A stretch of DNA of 36,474 bases from Labilibaculum sp. K2S (GCF_030372765.1 NZ_JAUCMW010000029.1:1-36474); one strand, 5' to 3'. Shown: positions 17,144 through 26,020, numbered from the stretch's first letter. Translations and numbers: made by a program. The notes: generated by a model not told the origin, from the letters alone.

Positions 17144-18025
17144 CTATTTATAAATTGCCTTTTTAGCGGCAAGCAAAGTATTCTGCAATAAGGAAACAAT
17201 TGTCATTGGGCCAACACCACCCGGAACAGGAGTTATGAAGGAAGCTTTAGGAGCCACCTCGTCAAAATTCACATCGCCCAACAGTTTCCAACCCGACTTC
17301 GTTTTATCTGACTTTACGCGGTGAATTCCCACGTCGATTACAACAGCACCTTCTTTTACCATATCGCCTGTTAAAAACTCTTTCATTCCCAAAGCAACAA
17401 TCACGATATCCGCCTGACGGGTAATTTCAGCAATGTTTTTGGTGCGACTGTGACAGAGAGTCACCGTACAATCGCCGTACTCCGCTTTACGCGACATTAA
17501 AACACTCATTGGTGTGCCTACAATGTTGCTTCGGCCAATCACCACACAATTTTTGCCGGAAGTTTGAATTTTATATCTCTTCATCAACTCAACAATTCCA
17601 GCTGGGGTTGCAGGAAGATACGTTGGTAGACTTGATACCATTTTACCAACATTCATAGGATGAAATCCATCCACATCCTTTTCCGGACGAATGGTTTCAA
17701 TTACTTTCGATTCGGAAATGTGCTTAGGCAAGGGCAACTGAACAATTAAACCGTCAATATCGTCGTTATCATTAATCTTTCTAATTTCGGCAAGCAATTC
17801 TTCCTCTGTAATATCCTCTTCGAAACGAAACTCTGAAGATTTAAACCCAACCATATGACAAGCTTTCACTTTTGCTGCCACATAAGTTTCACTGGCTCCG
17901 TCGTGTCCAACAATCATAGCTGCCAAATGAGGAGTTTTTCCTCCAGCCTTTTTGATTATTTCTACTTCGGCAGCAATTTCCTGCTTCACCTCTGCTGAGA
18001 TTTTTTTCCCGTCGATTAATTCCAT
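17144..18025 (-). CDS. folD: Bifunctional methylenetetrahydrofolate dehydrogenase / methenyltetrahydrofolate cyclohydrolase
   Basis: This 293-residue cytoplasmic enzyme interconverts 5,10-methylene-, 5,10-methenyl- and 10-formyl-tetrahydrofolate, with NAD(P)+ as cofactor, and supplies one-carbon units for purines and formyl-Met-tRNA. The catalytic lysine and its partner tyrosine are in TYVAAKVKAC (Tyr48, Lys52). QLPLPKH and EKDVDGFHP mark the folate pocket, VVIGRSNIVGTPMS is the dinucleotide-binding turn and PVPGGVGPMT is the conserved C-terminal signature. Length is normal. It has its own terminator and is separated from the upstream ffh gene by an ffh terminator in a 67-base gap, so it either reads through or uses an unseen promoter. 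Confidence 0.97.
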   Translation of the reverse strand: MELIDGKKISAEVKQEIAAEVEIIKKAGGKTPHLAAMIVGHDGASETYVAAKVKACHMVGFKSSEFRFEEDITEEELLAEIRKINDNDDIDGLIVQLPLPKHISESKVIETIRPEKDVDGFHPMNVGKMVSSLPTYLPATPAGIVELMKRYKIQTSGKNCVVIGRSNIVGTPMSVLMSRKAEYGDCTVTLCHSRTKNIAEITRQADIVIVALGMKEFLTGDMVKEGAVVIDVGIHRVKSDKTKSGWKLLGDVNFDEVAPKASFITPVPGGVGPMTIVSLLQNTLLAAKKAIYK

Positions 18026-18046
18026 GGTCGTATTGTTTTGCTGTAT

Positions 18047-18076
18047 AAAAAATGCCTGACCAAGTGGCCAAGCATT
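18047..18076 (-). terminator. Intrinsic terminator of ffh
   Basis: On the minus strand AATGCTTGGCCA (18076-18065) can pair with TGGTCAGGCATT (18062-18051) with two G-T wobbles, followed by a T run to 18047. It starts 17 bases after the ffh stop codon and separates ffh from folD. Confidence 0.8.
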
Positions 18077-18092
18077 TCTATTTGTAAGTTTA

Positions 18093-19424
18093 TTATCTTC
18101 GGCCTCCCATATTCCCCATCATTCGGGACATGTTTCCACCTTTTGTCATCATTTTCATTAATTTTCGCGTTTCGTCGAATTGTTTGATTAAACGATTCAC
18201 GTCCTGAATGGTAGAACCACTACCATCGGCAATCCTCTTTCTTCTTGATCCGTTAATTAGTGCCGGATCTTCTCTCTCTGCCGGAGTCATCGAAAATATA
18301 ATTGCTTCAACACCTTTAAAAGCATCATCATCAATATCAACATTCTTAAGTGCTTTTCCAACACCAGGAATCATAGAAGCTAAATCTTTCAGATTACCCA
18401 TTTTCTTGATCTGCGAAATCTGAGACAAGAAATCGTTGAAATTAAACTGGTTCTTGGCGATTTTCTTCTGAAGCTTTCTTGCCTCATCAGCATCGAATTG
18501 ATCCTGGGCACGTTCTACAAGCGAAACAATATCACCCATACCCAAAATACGATCGGCCATACGACTAGGATGGAAAACATCAAGAGCTTCCATTTTCTCG
18601 CCTGTACCAACAAATTTGATTGGCTTGTTAACAATTGAACGAATTGAAAGCGCAGCTCCACCACGCGTATCTCCATCCAATTTGGTTAAAACAACACCAT
18701 CAAAATCCAAACGCTCGTTAAATTCCTTGGCTGTATTCACCGCATCCTGACCGGTCATGGAATCAACAACAAACAGAATTTCAGAAGGATCTATAGCTTT
18801 TTTAACCGCCTCAATTTCCTTCATCATTTCCTCATCGATAGCCAAACGACCAGCTGTATCGACAATCACCAAATCGTTTCCGTTTGCTTTTGCCTGCTTA
18901 ATAGCATCCTGAGCAATCTTAACAGGATTCTTGCTCTCTATATCCGTATATACGGGAACTCCAATTTGTTCTCCTAATACTTTCAACTGTTCGATCGCTG
19001 CAGGACGATATACATCACAAGCAACCAACAATGGATTCTTAGAACGTTTTGTTTTCAGAAGGTTTGCCAGTTTACCTGAAAAGGTGGTTTTACCCGAACC
19101 TTGCAAACCAGCAATTAATATTACGGCAGGTTTTCCCTGAATATTTATATCAACCTGTGTACTCCCCATTAATTCAGCCAGCTCATCGTGAACAATTTTC
19201 ACCATTAACTGATTTGGTTTCAATGCGGTTAGTACATTCTGTCCTAATGCTTTTTCTTTTACTGTATTGGTAAAGGACTTGGCTATAGTAAAGTTTACAT
19301 CGGCATCCAAAAGGGCACGTCTCACATCTTTCAATGTTTCTGCTACATTGATTTCAGTAATTTTTCCTTGCCCCTTTAATATTTGGAAGGATCGCTCAAG
19401 TCGTTCGTTAAGATTTTCAAACAT
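18093..19424 (-). CDS. ffh: Signal recognition particle GTPase Ffh (SRP54)
   Basis: The 443-residue Ffh binds 4.5S RNA and signal sequences of nascent membrane proteins and, with FtsY, brings ribosomes to the SecYEG channel. Residues 1-85 form the N domain. The G domain carries the P-loop GLQGSGKTT at 106-114, a DTAGR switch, TKLDGD and the closing GTGEKMEAL region. The C-terminal M domain (about 300-443) is methionine-rich and ends MSRMMGNMGGRR. All key motifs are intact and the length is typical. A promoter-like -7 element lies about 25 bases before the start codon. Confidence 0.97.
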   Translation of the reverse strand: MFENLNERLERSFQILKGQGKITEINVAETLKDVRRALLDADVNFTIAKSFTNTVKEKALGQNVLTALKPNQLMVKIVHDELAELMGSTQVDINIQGKPAVILIAGLQGSGKTTFSGKLANLLKTKRSKNPLLVACDVYRPAAIEQLKVLGEQIGVPVYTDIESKNPVKIAQDAIKQAKANGNDLVIVDTAGRLAIDEEMMKEIEAVKKAIDPSEILFVVDSMTGQDAVNTAKEFNERLDFDGVVLTKLDGDTRGGAALSIRSIVNKPIKFVGTGEKMEALDVFHPSRMADRILGMGDIVSLVERAQDQFDADEARKLQKKIAKNQFNFNDFLSQISQIKKMGNLKDLASMIPGVGKALKNVDIDDDAFKGVEAIIFSMTPAEREDPALINGSRRKRIADGSGSTIQDVNRLIKQFDETRKLMKMMTKGGNMSRMMGNMGGRR

Positions 19425-19449
19425 TATTATACAGATTTATATTTCACTG

Positions 19450-19457
19450 CAAAATTA
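19450..19457 (-). promoter_or_regulatory. Predicted -7 element of ffh
   Basis: On the minus strand TAATTTTG matches TAnnTTTG and lies 25 bases upstream of the ffh ATG, giving a very short leader. A perfect TTG is not present at -33. Confidence 0.4.
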
Positions 19458-19562
19458 AAAAAATCTGCTTAGCGATAAAGACTATGCGATAGAAATGTGG
19501 ATAATTTTATCAATGATTTTTCAATTTCTTTGGAAATAGTATAAAAACAACACTCTTAAAAT

Positions 19563-19599
19563 AAAAAAAGAGCGAATTCCAAAAATGAAATTCGCTCTT
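19563..19599 (-). terminator. Intrinsic terminator of argS
   Basis: AAGAGCGAATT at 19568-19578 pairs perfectly with AATTCGCTCTT at 19589-19599 (11 bp, 10-base loop). On the minus strand it is followed by seven T. It begins 17 bases after the argS stop codon. Confidence 0.9.
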
Positions 19600-19616
19600 C
19601 AATAACAAATATATTT

Positions 19617-21410
19617 TTACATCCTCTCAGGAACACCAATTCCTAAAAGTTCCATTCCACTTTTTATAACCTGGGCAACCTGTTTAGAAAGCACCATTCG
19701 GAAAGCTCTTAATTCAACATTTTCCTCTTTAGCAATTGGGAAATCGTGATAAAATTGATTGTATTCTTTCACCAAATCATACACGTAATTCGCAATTTGC
19801 GCAGGACTTGTTGTATCGCCAGCTTCTTTAATGATAACCGGGTAATTAGCAATCATTTGAATTAAATTTGATTCCTTTTCAGAAATTTCAATATCTGTAT
19901 TCGCAAATTCAGGAAATTCAATTCCTTCATCAACAGTCTTTTTCAAAACCGATTGAATCCGAGCATATGTGTACTGAATAAATGGCCCGGTATTCCCGTT
20001 AAAATCAATCGATTCTTTAGGATTAAACATCATATTCTTTTTAGGATCGACCTTAAGAATAAAATATTTCAACGCTCCCATTGCAACCTTATTGTACACA
20101 TCCTCAGCCTCCTCTGTTGAATACCCTTGCAGTTTACCCAATTCGTTTGAAGTGTCGCGAGCCGTATTTACCATTTCGTCCATTAACTCATCAGCATCAA
20201 CAACAGTTCCTTCGCGGGATTTCATTTTACCTTCAGGCAATTCGACCATACCGTATGAAAGATGCTGAATTTTATTACTCCATTCGTATCCCAGTTTACC
20301 TAAAACTAACGACAACACCTGGAAATGATAATTTTGTTCATTACCAACAACATAAATATGCTCATCGATACTGAATTCATTGAATCGTTCGTAAGCTGTA
20401 CCAATATCCTGAGTCATATAAACAGAGGTTCCATCATCACGTAACAATAGTTTATGATCCAATCCGTCTGCCTCAAGGTTAGCCCAAACAGAACCAGTAT
20501 CTTTACGGTACAAAACTCCTTCTTCCAAGCCTCTTTCAACAATTGCCTTTCCTTTCTTATAGGTTTCCGATTCGAAATAAACTTTATCGAAATCAACGCC
20601 CATTTTTTGATAGGTAACATCGAAACCAGCTAAAACCCAGTCGTTCATTTTTCTCCACAAAGCAACAACTTCCTCGTCGCCCGCTTCCCATTTCACCAAC
20701 ATTTCCTGAGCTTCCAACAACAACGGAGCTTGTTTTTTAGCTTCATCAGCATCCATTCCGTTAGCAACTAAAGCTTCAATTTCTTTTTTGTATTCCTGAT
20801 CGAATTTCACATAGTATTTTCCAACCAAATGATCTCCTTTTAAACCTGTTGATTCAGGAGTTTCACCTTCGCCAAAACGCAGCCACGCAAGCATCGATTT
20901 GCAAATATGAATACCACGATCGTTCACCAAATTTACTTTGATTACTTCGTAACCGTTCGCTTTTAATATTTGGGCAACAGAATATCCTAATAAATTATTT
21001 CGAATGTGCCCCAAATGCAATGGCTTATTTGTATTTGGTGAAGAATACTCAATCATCACTTTTTTAGCACCGGCCTCTAACTTTTTAAAGCCATAGTTTT
21101 CCGATTGAAATGCAGTATTCAACACTGATATCCAATAAGAACTGTCAATAACCAAATTCAAAAATCCTTTTACAACATTAAAAGCAGTAACCACTTCGAT
21201 ATTTTCCATCAAAAAACTACCAAGATCATTGGCTGTAACCTCCGGTGATTTTTTTGAAAAGCGCAAAAAAGGAAATACAACTACCGTTAAATCACCTTCA
21301 AATTCACGTCTTGTTTTTTGAATTTGAACTGTATCATCATCAATTCCCTGACCATAACAACTATTCACGGCCTCTACAACCTTACCTTTTATAATGCTTT
21401 CAATACTCAT
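19617..21410 (-). CDS. argS: Arginyl-tRNA synthetase
   Basis: The 597-residue class I synthetase charges tRNA-Arg. An N-terminal additional domain (about 1-110, the Arg_tRNA_synt_N type) is followed by the Rossmann core with the HIGH-type motif HLGH at 132-135 in SSPNTNKPLHLGHIRNN. The KMSKS position is GKMKSREGT, as often seen in ArgRS. The anticodon-binding DALR domain occupies about the last 120 residues (FIQYTYARIQSVL onward), ending LLGIGVPERM. Length is normal and no motif is broken. It is transcribed alone, with a clear terminator and a long (about 125-base) upstream leader if the predicted promoter is right. Confidence 0.97.
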   Translation of the reverse strand: MSIESIIKGKVVEAVNSCYGQGIDDDTVQIQKTRREFEGDLTVVVFPFLRFSKKSPEVTANDLGSFLMENIEVVTAFNVVKGFLNLVIDSSYWISVLNTAFQSENYGFKKLEAGAKKVMIEYSSPNTNKPLHLGHIRNNLLGYSVAQILKANGYEVIKVNLVNDRGIHICKSMLAWLRFGEGETPESTGLKGDHLVGKYYVKFDQEYKKEIEALVANGMDADEAKKQAPLLLEAQEMLVKWEAGDEEVVALWRKMNDWVLAGFDVTYQKMGVDFDKVYFESETYKKGKAIVERGLEEGVLYRKDTGSVWANLEADGLDHKLLLRDDGTSVYMTQDIGTAYERFNEFSIDEHIYVVGNEQNYHFQVLSLVLGKLGYEWSNKIQHLSYGMVELPEGKMKSREGTVVDADELMDEMVNTARDTSNELGKLQGYSTEEAEDVYNKVAMGALKYFILKVDPKKNMMFNPKESIDFNGNTGPFIQYTYARIQSVLKKTVDEGIEFPEFANTDIEISEKESNLIQMIANYPVIIKEAGDTTSPAQIANYVYDLVKEYNQFYHDFPIAKEENVELRAFRMVLSKQVAQVIKSGMELLGIGVPERM

Positions 21411-21524
21411 CTGAAAATTCTTTATTTCGAATTCAACTATTTACAAACTATATCTTCTACCAGGTTAAAACTAACTTTTAGCCAGTCTAACTTTTCTATG
21501 TGTGAACTGACCCAAAAATCACCC

Positions 21525-21555
21525 GATAATACGAATGTGCAAAGATAATACGAAT
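21525..21555. repeat. Direct repeat overlapping the predicted argS promoter
   Basis: GATAATACGAAT occurs at 21525-21536 and again at 21544-21555, 19 bases apart. The second copy overlaps a minus-strand TAnnTTTG element (21547-21540). Two identical 12-mers about two helical turns apart could be an operator pair. This could also be chance or a remnant of duplication. Confidence 0.45.
21540..21547 (-). promoter_or_regulatory. Predicted -7 element of argS
   Basis: On the minus strand TATCTTTG matches TAnnTTTG, about 130 bases upstream of the argS start codon. There is no clear TTG at -33. The rest of the 391-base divergent gap between argS and the TPR kinase shows no gene. Confidence 0.35.
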
Positions 21556-21659
21556 AAAATAAATAGTTCCCTACATTTAGAAAAAAGTCATTCATAACCA
21601 TGTTTATGGAATCCCTCAAATAGCCCCATCTATTTAACTTCTGATAAAGCAACATTACT

Positions 21660-21667
21660 TACCTTTG
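21660..21667 (+). promoter_or_regulatory. Predicted -7 element of the TPR hybrid kinase gene
   Basis: TACCTTTG fits TAnnTTTG and lies 134 bases before the kinase ATG. The -33 TTG is missing, so the call is tentative. Confidence 0.3.
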
Positions 21668-21801
21668 AAAAAGCACAAAATTTTGTTTGGCTTTAAATTT
21701 GGTATTCTTTGACTCATTGTAAATTATATCGATAGCAAAACAACAAAAACTTTCATTTAAAGTTACATCAGTTAATCGCACATATTCTTAAGCACAAAAG
21801 A

Positions 21802-24780
21802 ATGAAAAACATACTGCTTCTTCTATTTTCATTAATCATCACCTTTCACGTTGCAGCAACCGTCCAATCAGAAAAAATCGATTTTACAATTAAAAACTCA
21901 AATCTTGACCGAGTAATCGAAATTGCCCAATCCTACTTCAATTCAAATAATACTGAAGCTTTAAAATTAAGCTTGCAGGCCGCTAAAAAAGCACTTGAAT
22001 TTGAGAACATGAAACAATACGCAATCGCGAATGAATTATTAGGAAGAATATATTTGTATCAGGGAGAATTGAAAAAAGCTAAAACCTGTATTGATGCTTC
22101 TTTTAATTATTGGAAAAGCATGAGAGACACTCTTAAAATGAGTTTTTGTTATGGCTATTTAGGCGATTTAAACTATTCGACATGTAAATATGATACCGCC
22201 GAATTGTTTTATCAAAAAGGATTTGAATTAAAAAAACTAACCAAGGACAGTATTAATTTCAGTTTTAGCTACAATGCCATTGGCAATATAAAATTAGAAA
22301 ATTGCAAGTACGATGAAGCATTACAAAATTACCATAAGGCATTGGAGTTAAATATACGCTTTAAGAACAATTCCGGCATTTGCTACACTCACAATGCATT
22401 GGGGAATGCTTATTTTGAAATTAATGATCTGGAATCATCAAAAAAACATTTCGAAAAAGCTCTGGAAATTGGCAAAGAAAATCATCTCGACAAAAATATT
22501 GCATATACTTTAAACCATCTGGCAAAACTGCACAACAGATTAAGCAATAGAACTACAGCCATTGATCAATACAATGAATCGTTACAAATCAGTAAAAAAC
22601 TGTTATCGAAAAATGGGATAGGACTATCATACATGGGAATTGGTGAGGTCTATCAAACCCTCATGCAAAATGACAAAGCTTTAGAATATCTGCATAAAGC
22701 ACTAAAGCTTTTTGAAGAGCTTGGATCTCAAAAAAATATTGCGAATTGCTACTTAAACATTGGTATGGTTTTATATGAAATGAAGGATCACGCCATGGCT
22801 CGGGAAAAGTTTCAAAAATCAATAGAAATAAACGAACGAATCGGGTATTTAAAAGGCAGCGCTGATGCTTATCGCAAAATAGGGAACACTTATTACCAAG
22901 AAAAAAATTACCCTCTTAGTCTTGCCAACTATAATAAATCGCTTTCCATTCAAAGAAAAATAGGCAATTTAAAAGGAATTGCATCCTGTTATACAAATAT
23001 TGGTTTAATTCATGTAAAAAGAGATAGTTTGGCGTTAGCCATGGATGTTTTCAACAAGGCAATTGTTATTAATATGGGTATTAATAATATTGGTGGAGTT
23101 GCATCGACTTACAACAATTTGGGTGCCCTATATAAGACTAAAAATAACCACAAACTGGCAATTCAATATCTGTTAAAAAGCTTTAATATAGCCTCTGAAA
23201 TTGACCGAAAAACACTCATGGCTGAATGTGCAAAAAATTTATCAGAGATTTATTCATCCGATAAAAATTATAAACAATCCTTGCACTATCACCAATTGTA
23301 TTTCGATTTGTACAACCAAATGTACAATGCACAAATGGAAAATAGAATTGGTTGGATTCAGATGCAAAACGAAAGAGAAAAACGCGTAACTCTGGAAAAA
23401 ATTTTCGCCAATGAAAAAGCAATCGAAAAAGAGAAATTAAATAAGCAATCCCTTATCAATTCATTTTTAATGGTAATTGTAGTTCTCATTCTACTCTCAA
23501 TAACATTAATTTATAGTCTTTACCTTGCTGTGAAAAAGGCAAATAAAAAATTAACCAGCGAAATTACGGTAAGAAAAAAAGCAGAATTACAACTAGAGGA
23601 CAATCACCGGAATCTTGAGAGTCTCGTAAAAATACGGACGCTTGAATTAATTAAAGCAAAAGAAAAAGCGGAACAATCGGATCAATTAAAATCCTCCTTT
23701 TTAGCGAATATGTCTCATGAAATCAGAACTCCAATGAATGCTATTATTGGGTTTTCTAAATTACTGACAATGACCAATTCTGCAAAAAAACAAAGTCATT
23801 ACACATCAATTATTTATGAGAACGGACATATTTTACTCACTCTTGTCAACGATATCATGGATATTTCGATGATTGAATCGAAGCAGTTGAAAATTAAAAA
23901 AACCAGTTTCAAAGTTTATCCAATGCTCGAAGAATTAAAAAGCATTTTCGACGAGCTTAAATATACTGACAAAAAGAATCATATCGAATTTACTATTCAC
24001 AGCAATGATATACCTAAAGATCTAACAATTAACTCTGACCGGGTTCGAATAAAACAGATTCTAATAAACCTCTTGCGAAATGCTTTAAAATTCACAAAAT
24101 CGGGTCATATTGATTTTGGCATCGAATTGATTGAAGACAAAATACGCTTTTTTATTAACGACTCAGGCATTGGCATTCCATACGAAGATCAATTTTTAAT
24201 TTACGATCGATTCAGACAGGCAAGCAATAATTCTGCAGAGCACGGAGGCACAGGTCTGGGACTAACAATTTCAAAGAGTTTAGTTGAATTACTAAATGGT
24301 AATATTTGGTTTACATCGAAACCAAATGTGGGAAGCCAATTTTATGTAGATCTTCCTTTGCAATCAAATCCAATTAAAATAAGCTCCGACACTTCAAAAT
24401 ACGATAAGGAAACAGATTTTACCGGAAAAAAAATATTGGTGGCTGAAGATAAAAAATCAAATTTCCTTTATATTAAAGAAGTACTCCGAAAGACAAATGC
24501 AGAAGTAACCTGGACAAAAGATGGGGCTGAAACAGTTGAGCAGTTCAAATTAAATCATTTTGACTTGGTGTTAATAGACATTCAATTACCAAAAATTGAC
24601 GGATACGAAGTTACCAGGAAAATAAAGCTGCAAAAACCACATGTACCCGTAATTGTTCAAACTGCATTTAACCATCAGGATGAAGTGCAAAAACGTTCAG
24701 AATCGGGCTTTGATGGCTTCATAACAAAACCCTATACCGGGAGTGAGCTTCTTCGTATCATATCACAGAATCTATCTTAA
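21802..24780 (+). CDS. TPR-repeat hybrid histidine kinase with C-terminal receiver
   Basis: This 992-residue sensor begins with a signal peptide (about 1-20) and a long periplasmic array of about ten tetratricopeptide repeats (about 40-510; units such as ALEYLHKALKLFEELG). One transmembrane helix is at about 551-577. A coiled linker leads to the kinase: HisKA with phospho-acceptor His639 (ANMSHEIRTPMNAIIGFS), ATPase boxes N (INLLRNALKFT, about 755-765), G1 (DSGIGIP, 787) and G2 (GGTGLGL, 815). It ends in a receiver with Asp926 (LVLIDIQLP) and the conserved lysine in FITKP. No DNA-binding domain is attached, so the signal must pass to a separate phosphotransfer or regulator protein. The TPR sensor suggests recognition of a protein or peptide. 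No partner lies beside it. Confidence 0.92.
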   Translation: MKNILLLLFSLIITFHVAATVQSEKIDFTIKNSNLDRVIEIAQSYFNSNNTEALKLSLQAAKKALEFENMKQYAIANELLGRIYLYQGELKKAKTCIDASFNYWKSMRDTLKMSFCYGYLGDLNYSTCKYDTAELFYQKGFELKKLTKDSINFSFSYNAIGNIKLENCKYDEALQNYHKALELNIRFKNNSGICYTHNALGNAYFEINDLESSKKHFEKALEIGKENHLDKNIAYTLNHLAKLHNRLSNRTTAIDQYNESLQISKKLLSKNGIGLSYMGIGEVYQTLMQNDKALEYLHKALKLFEELGSQKNIANCYLNIGMVLYEMKDHAMAREKFQKSIEINERIGYLKGSADAYRKIGNTYYQEKNYPLSLANYNKSLSIQRKIGNLKGIASCYTNIGLIHVKRDSLALAMDVFNKAIVINMGINNIGGVASTYNNLGALYKTKNNHKLAIQYLLKSFNIASEIDRKTLMAECAKNLSEIYSSDKNYKQSLHYHQLYFDLYNQMYNAQMENRIGWIQMQNEREKRVTLEKIFANEKAIEKEKLNKQSLINSFLMVIVVLILLSITLIYSLYLAVKKANKKLTSEITVRKKAELQLEDNHRNLESLVKIRTLELIKAKEKAEQSDQLKSSFLANMSHEIRTPMNAIIGFSKLLTMTNSAKKQSHYTSIIYENGHILLTLVNDIMDISMIESKQLKIKKTSFKVYPMLEELKSIFDELKYTDKKNHIEFTIHSNDIPKDLTINSDRVRIKQILINLLRNALKFTKSGHIDFGIELIEDKIRFFINDSGIGIPYEDQFLIYDRFRQASNNSAEHGGTGLGLTISKSLVELLNGNIWFTSKPNVGSQFYVDLPLQSNPIKISSDTSKYDKETDFTGKKILVAEDKKSNFLYIKEVLRKTNAEVTWTKDGAETVEQFKLNHFDLVLIDIQLPKIDGYEVTRKIKLQKPHVPVIVQTAFNHQDEVQKRSESGFDGFITKPYTGSELLRIISQNLS

Positions 24781-24850
24781 AATGTTCTTCCCCAACTCTC
24801 AGATACTTCCTGCCAACCATTATCATTTTTGATAAAAAAATACCTCTGTT

Positions 24851-25092
24851 ATGAAAAAAGCAATTTTACCATTATTTATTATCATCACTCTAAGTAGTAA
24901 GTAGTTTTCTTTTATATCCTGATGTAGAAAACAGGTCTGATTATGCAATTGTAATTGACTAAAATTGGAGGAACCGGTGGTATAATCGGCCTTAACAAAA
25001 ACGGTAATATTGTAATAAAAATGAATACAGTTGGGATATACAGAGCTTATTACAATTCAAAAGAGGAAACTAAGGTATTGTTCTATAAATGA
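24851..25092 (+). pseudogene. Decayed small secreted-protein gene
   Basis: An ATG at 24851 opens a signal-peptide-like start (MKKAILPLFIIITLSSK) that stops after 17 codons. A second frame then reads YPDVENRSDYAIVID before a stop. A third frame, 24955-25092, reads IGGTGGIIGLNKNGNIVIKM and continues to GIYRAYYNSKEETKVLFYK and TGA. The three pieces follow each other in the right order and look like one exported protein of about 75-80 residues broken by at least two frameshifts or stops. The family is not recognised. The 385-base gap between the TPR kinase and the avidin-like gene otherwise holds only a palindrome. Confidence 0.55.
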
Positions 25093-25097
25093 AAATA

Positions 25098-25117
25098 ATT
25101 TATTTTGCAAAATAAAT
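25098..25117. promoter_or_regulatory. Perfect 20-bp palindrome upstream of the avidin-like gene
   Basis: ATTTATTTTG followed directly by its reverse complement CAAAATAAAT forms a perfect 20-base dyad with no spacer, 48 bases before the avidin-like start codon. It contains TATTTTG, close to the Bacteroidota -7 element, so a dimeric repressor bound here could cover the promoter. It does not look like the usual BirA operator. Function is inferred. Confidence 0.4.
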
Positions 25118-25165
25118 ATTTCAGGCTAAATTGAGCTTAGTCAACAATCACACAAAAAATAAGCT

Positions 25166-25507
25166 ATGAAGATAAACCTTAACGGAAAATGGAAAAACCA
25201 GTACGATTCAGAAATGGATTTAACTGTTACAGAAAATCGTGTAAGCGGAACATTTCAAACTGCAATAGGGCAACCCAAATTCGAAGAGAAATTTGAACTA
25301 ACAGGAAAAATCAATGCTAATGTTATTGCATTTATGGTAGATTTTGGAAAGTACGGATCTTTAGCTTGTTGGACAGGTCGTTTTGAACTGGATGAATCCG
25401 AGCCTGTTATTCACACCATGTGGCATTTGTCGCAAAGCGAAGGTGGTGAAGAAGAACAGCTTGCCAAAGCAATTCTTACCGGAGTGGGGACTTTCAGAAA
25501 ACCATAG
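25166..25507 (+). CDS. Avidin/streptavidin-family protein, cytoplasmic, altered ligand pocket
   Basis: The 113-residue protein matches the avidin fold along its length: LNGKWKNQYDSEMDLTV at the start, VSGTFQTAIG, ACWTGRFE, VIHTMWHLSQS and ILTGVGTFRKP at the end. Aligned by eye to streptavidin, Asn11 (N23), Ser15 (S27), Ser65 (S88), Trp69 (W92), Trp86 (W108) and Leu88 (L110) are kept. Changes are Phe30 (Y43), Thr32 (S45), Gln36 (N49), Phe60 (W79), Ala67 (T90), Ala100 (W120) and Gly108 (D128). Loss of the W120 equivalent argues against the classical tetramer contact. There is no signal peptide, unlike secreted avidins, so it acts in the cytoplasm. It may bind biotin weakly or another ligand. 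It stands alone with a palindrome before it and a hairpin after it. Confidence 0.82.
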   Translation: MKINLNGKWKNQYDSEMDLTVTENRVSGTFQTAIGQPKFEEKFELTGKINANVIAFMVDFGKYGSLACWTGRFELDESEPVIHTMWHLSQSEGGEEEQLAKAILTGVGTFRKP

Positions 25508-25516
25508 GTATAAATT

Positions 25517-25541
25517 AAGGGGCTAAATTAATTAGCCCCTT
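25517..25541. terminator. Bidirectional hairpin between convergent genes
   Basis: AAGGGGCTAA at 25517-25526 pairs perfectly with TTAGCCCCTT at 25532-25541. It lies between the avidin-like gene and the convergent hypothetical gene. T-tracts on either side are short, so termination may be partial in both directions. Confidence 0.6.
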
Positions 25542-25557
25542 ATTCATGTATCTTAAA

Positions 25558-25848
25558 TTAGACTGCAACATCTAAATTATCAATTTTACCAAGTAGGTCG
25601 TGTGTTGAATCTAACAAATCATCGTATATAGACTTATAATGATTCTTGATTTCTTTTGCTGTTTTACCGCTTGATTTTTGATTAATACGAGCAATATAAT
25701 CATTTCGCGACGCTGTAGCCTCATTCATGATAACATACACGTCTTCCGACTTTTCACGCCCAAAGAAATTCAAATGAATGATACCTCTCATTAGTATCTC
25801 GTTTGTTAGGAAATTTATGTCTTTTTTAAAATTTCTTTTGCTTGCCAT
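25558..25848 (-). CDS. Conserved hypothetical small protein
   Basis: The 96-residue, mostly helical, basic protein (MASKRNFKKDINFLTNEILM...) has no signal peptide or membrane segment. The pattern of a KRNFKKDINFLTNEI start, then ARNDYIARIN-like middle (here ASRNDYIARINQ), resembles a set of about 90-120 residue proteins I associate with Bacteroidota, none with a known function. The ATG at 25848 is the only good start. It converges on the avidin-like gene and shares a hairpin with it; the upstream gap of 172 bases is AT-rich and holds no gene. Likely cytoplasmic. Confidence 0.65.
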   Translation of the reverse strand: MASKRNFKKDINFLTNEILMRGIIHLNFFGREKSEDVYVIMNEATASRNDYIARINQKSSGKTAKEIKNHYKSIYDDLLDSTHDLLGKIDNLDVAV

Positions 25849-26020
25849 AATTACAATTTTAGAATTTGATGATGGCTAAATTACTAAAAATACCAAGAGA
25901 ATGCATTCCAAAATTTATAATTCACACACATATTTTATAATCTTAAAATCATTGCAATTGGTGAGTAAAAAAAGTTTATTTGTAGTTATAAATCTACATT
26001 AAGAATAGAGGCTGTTGATT

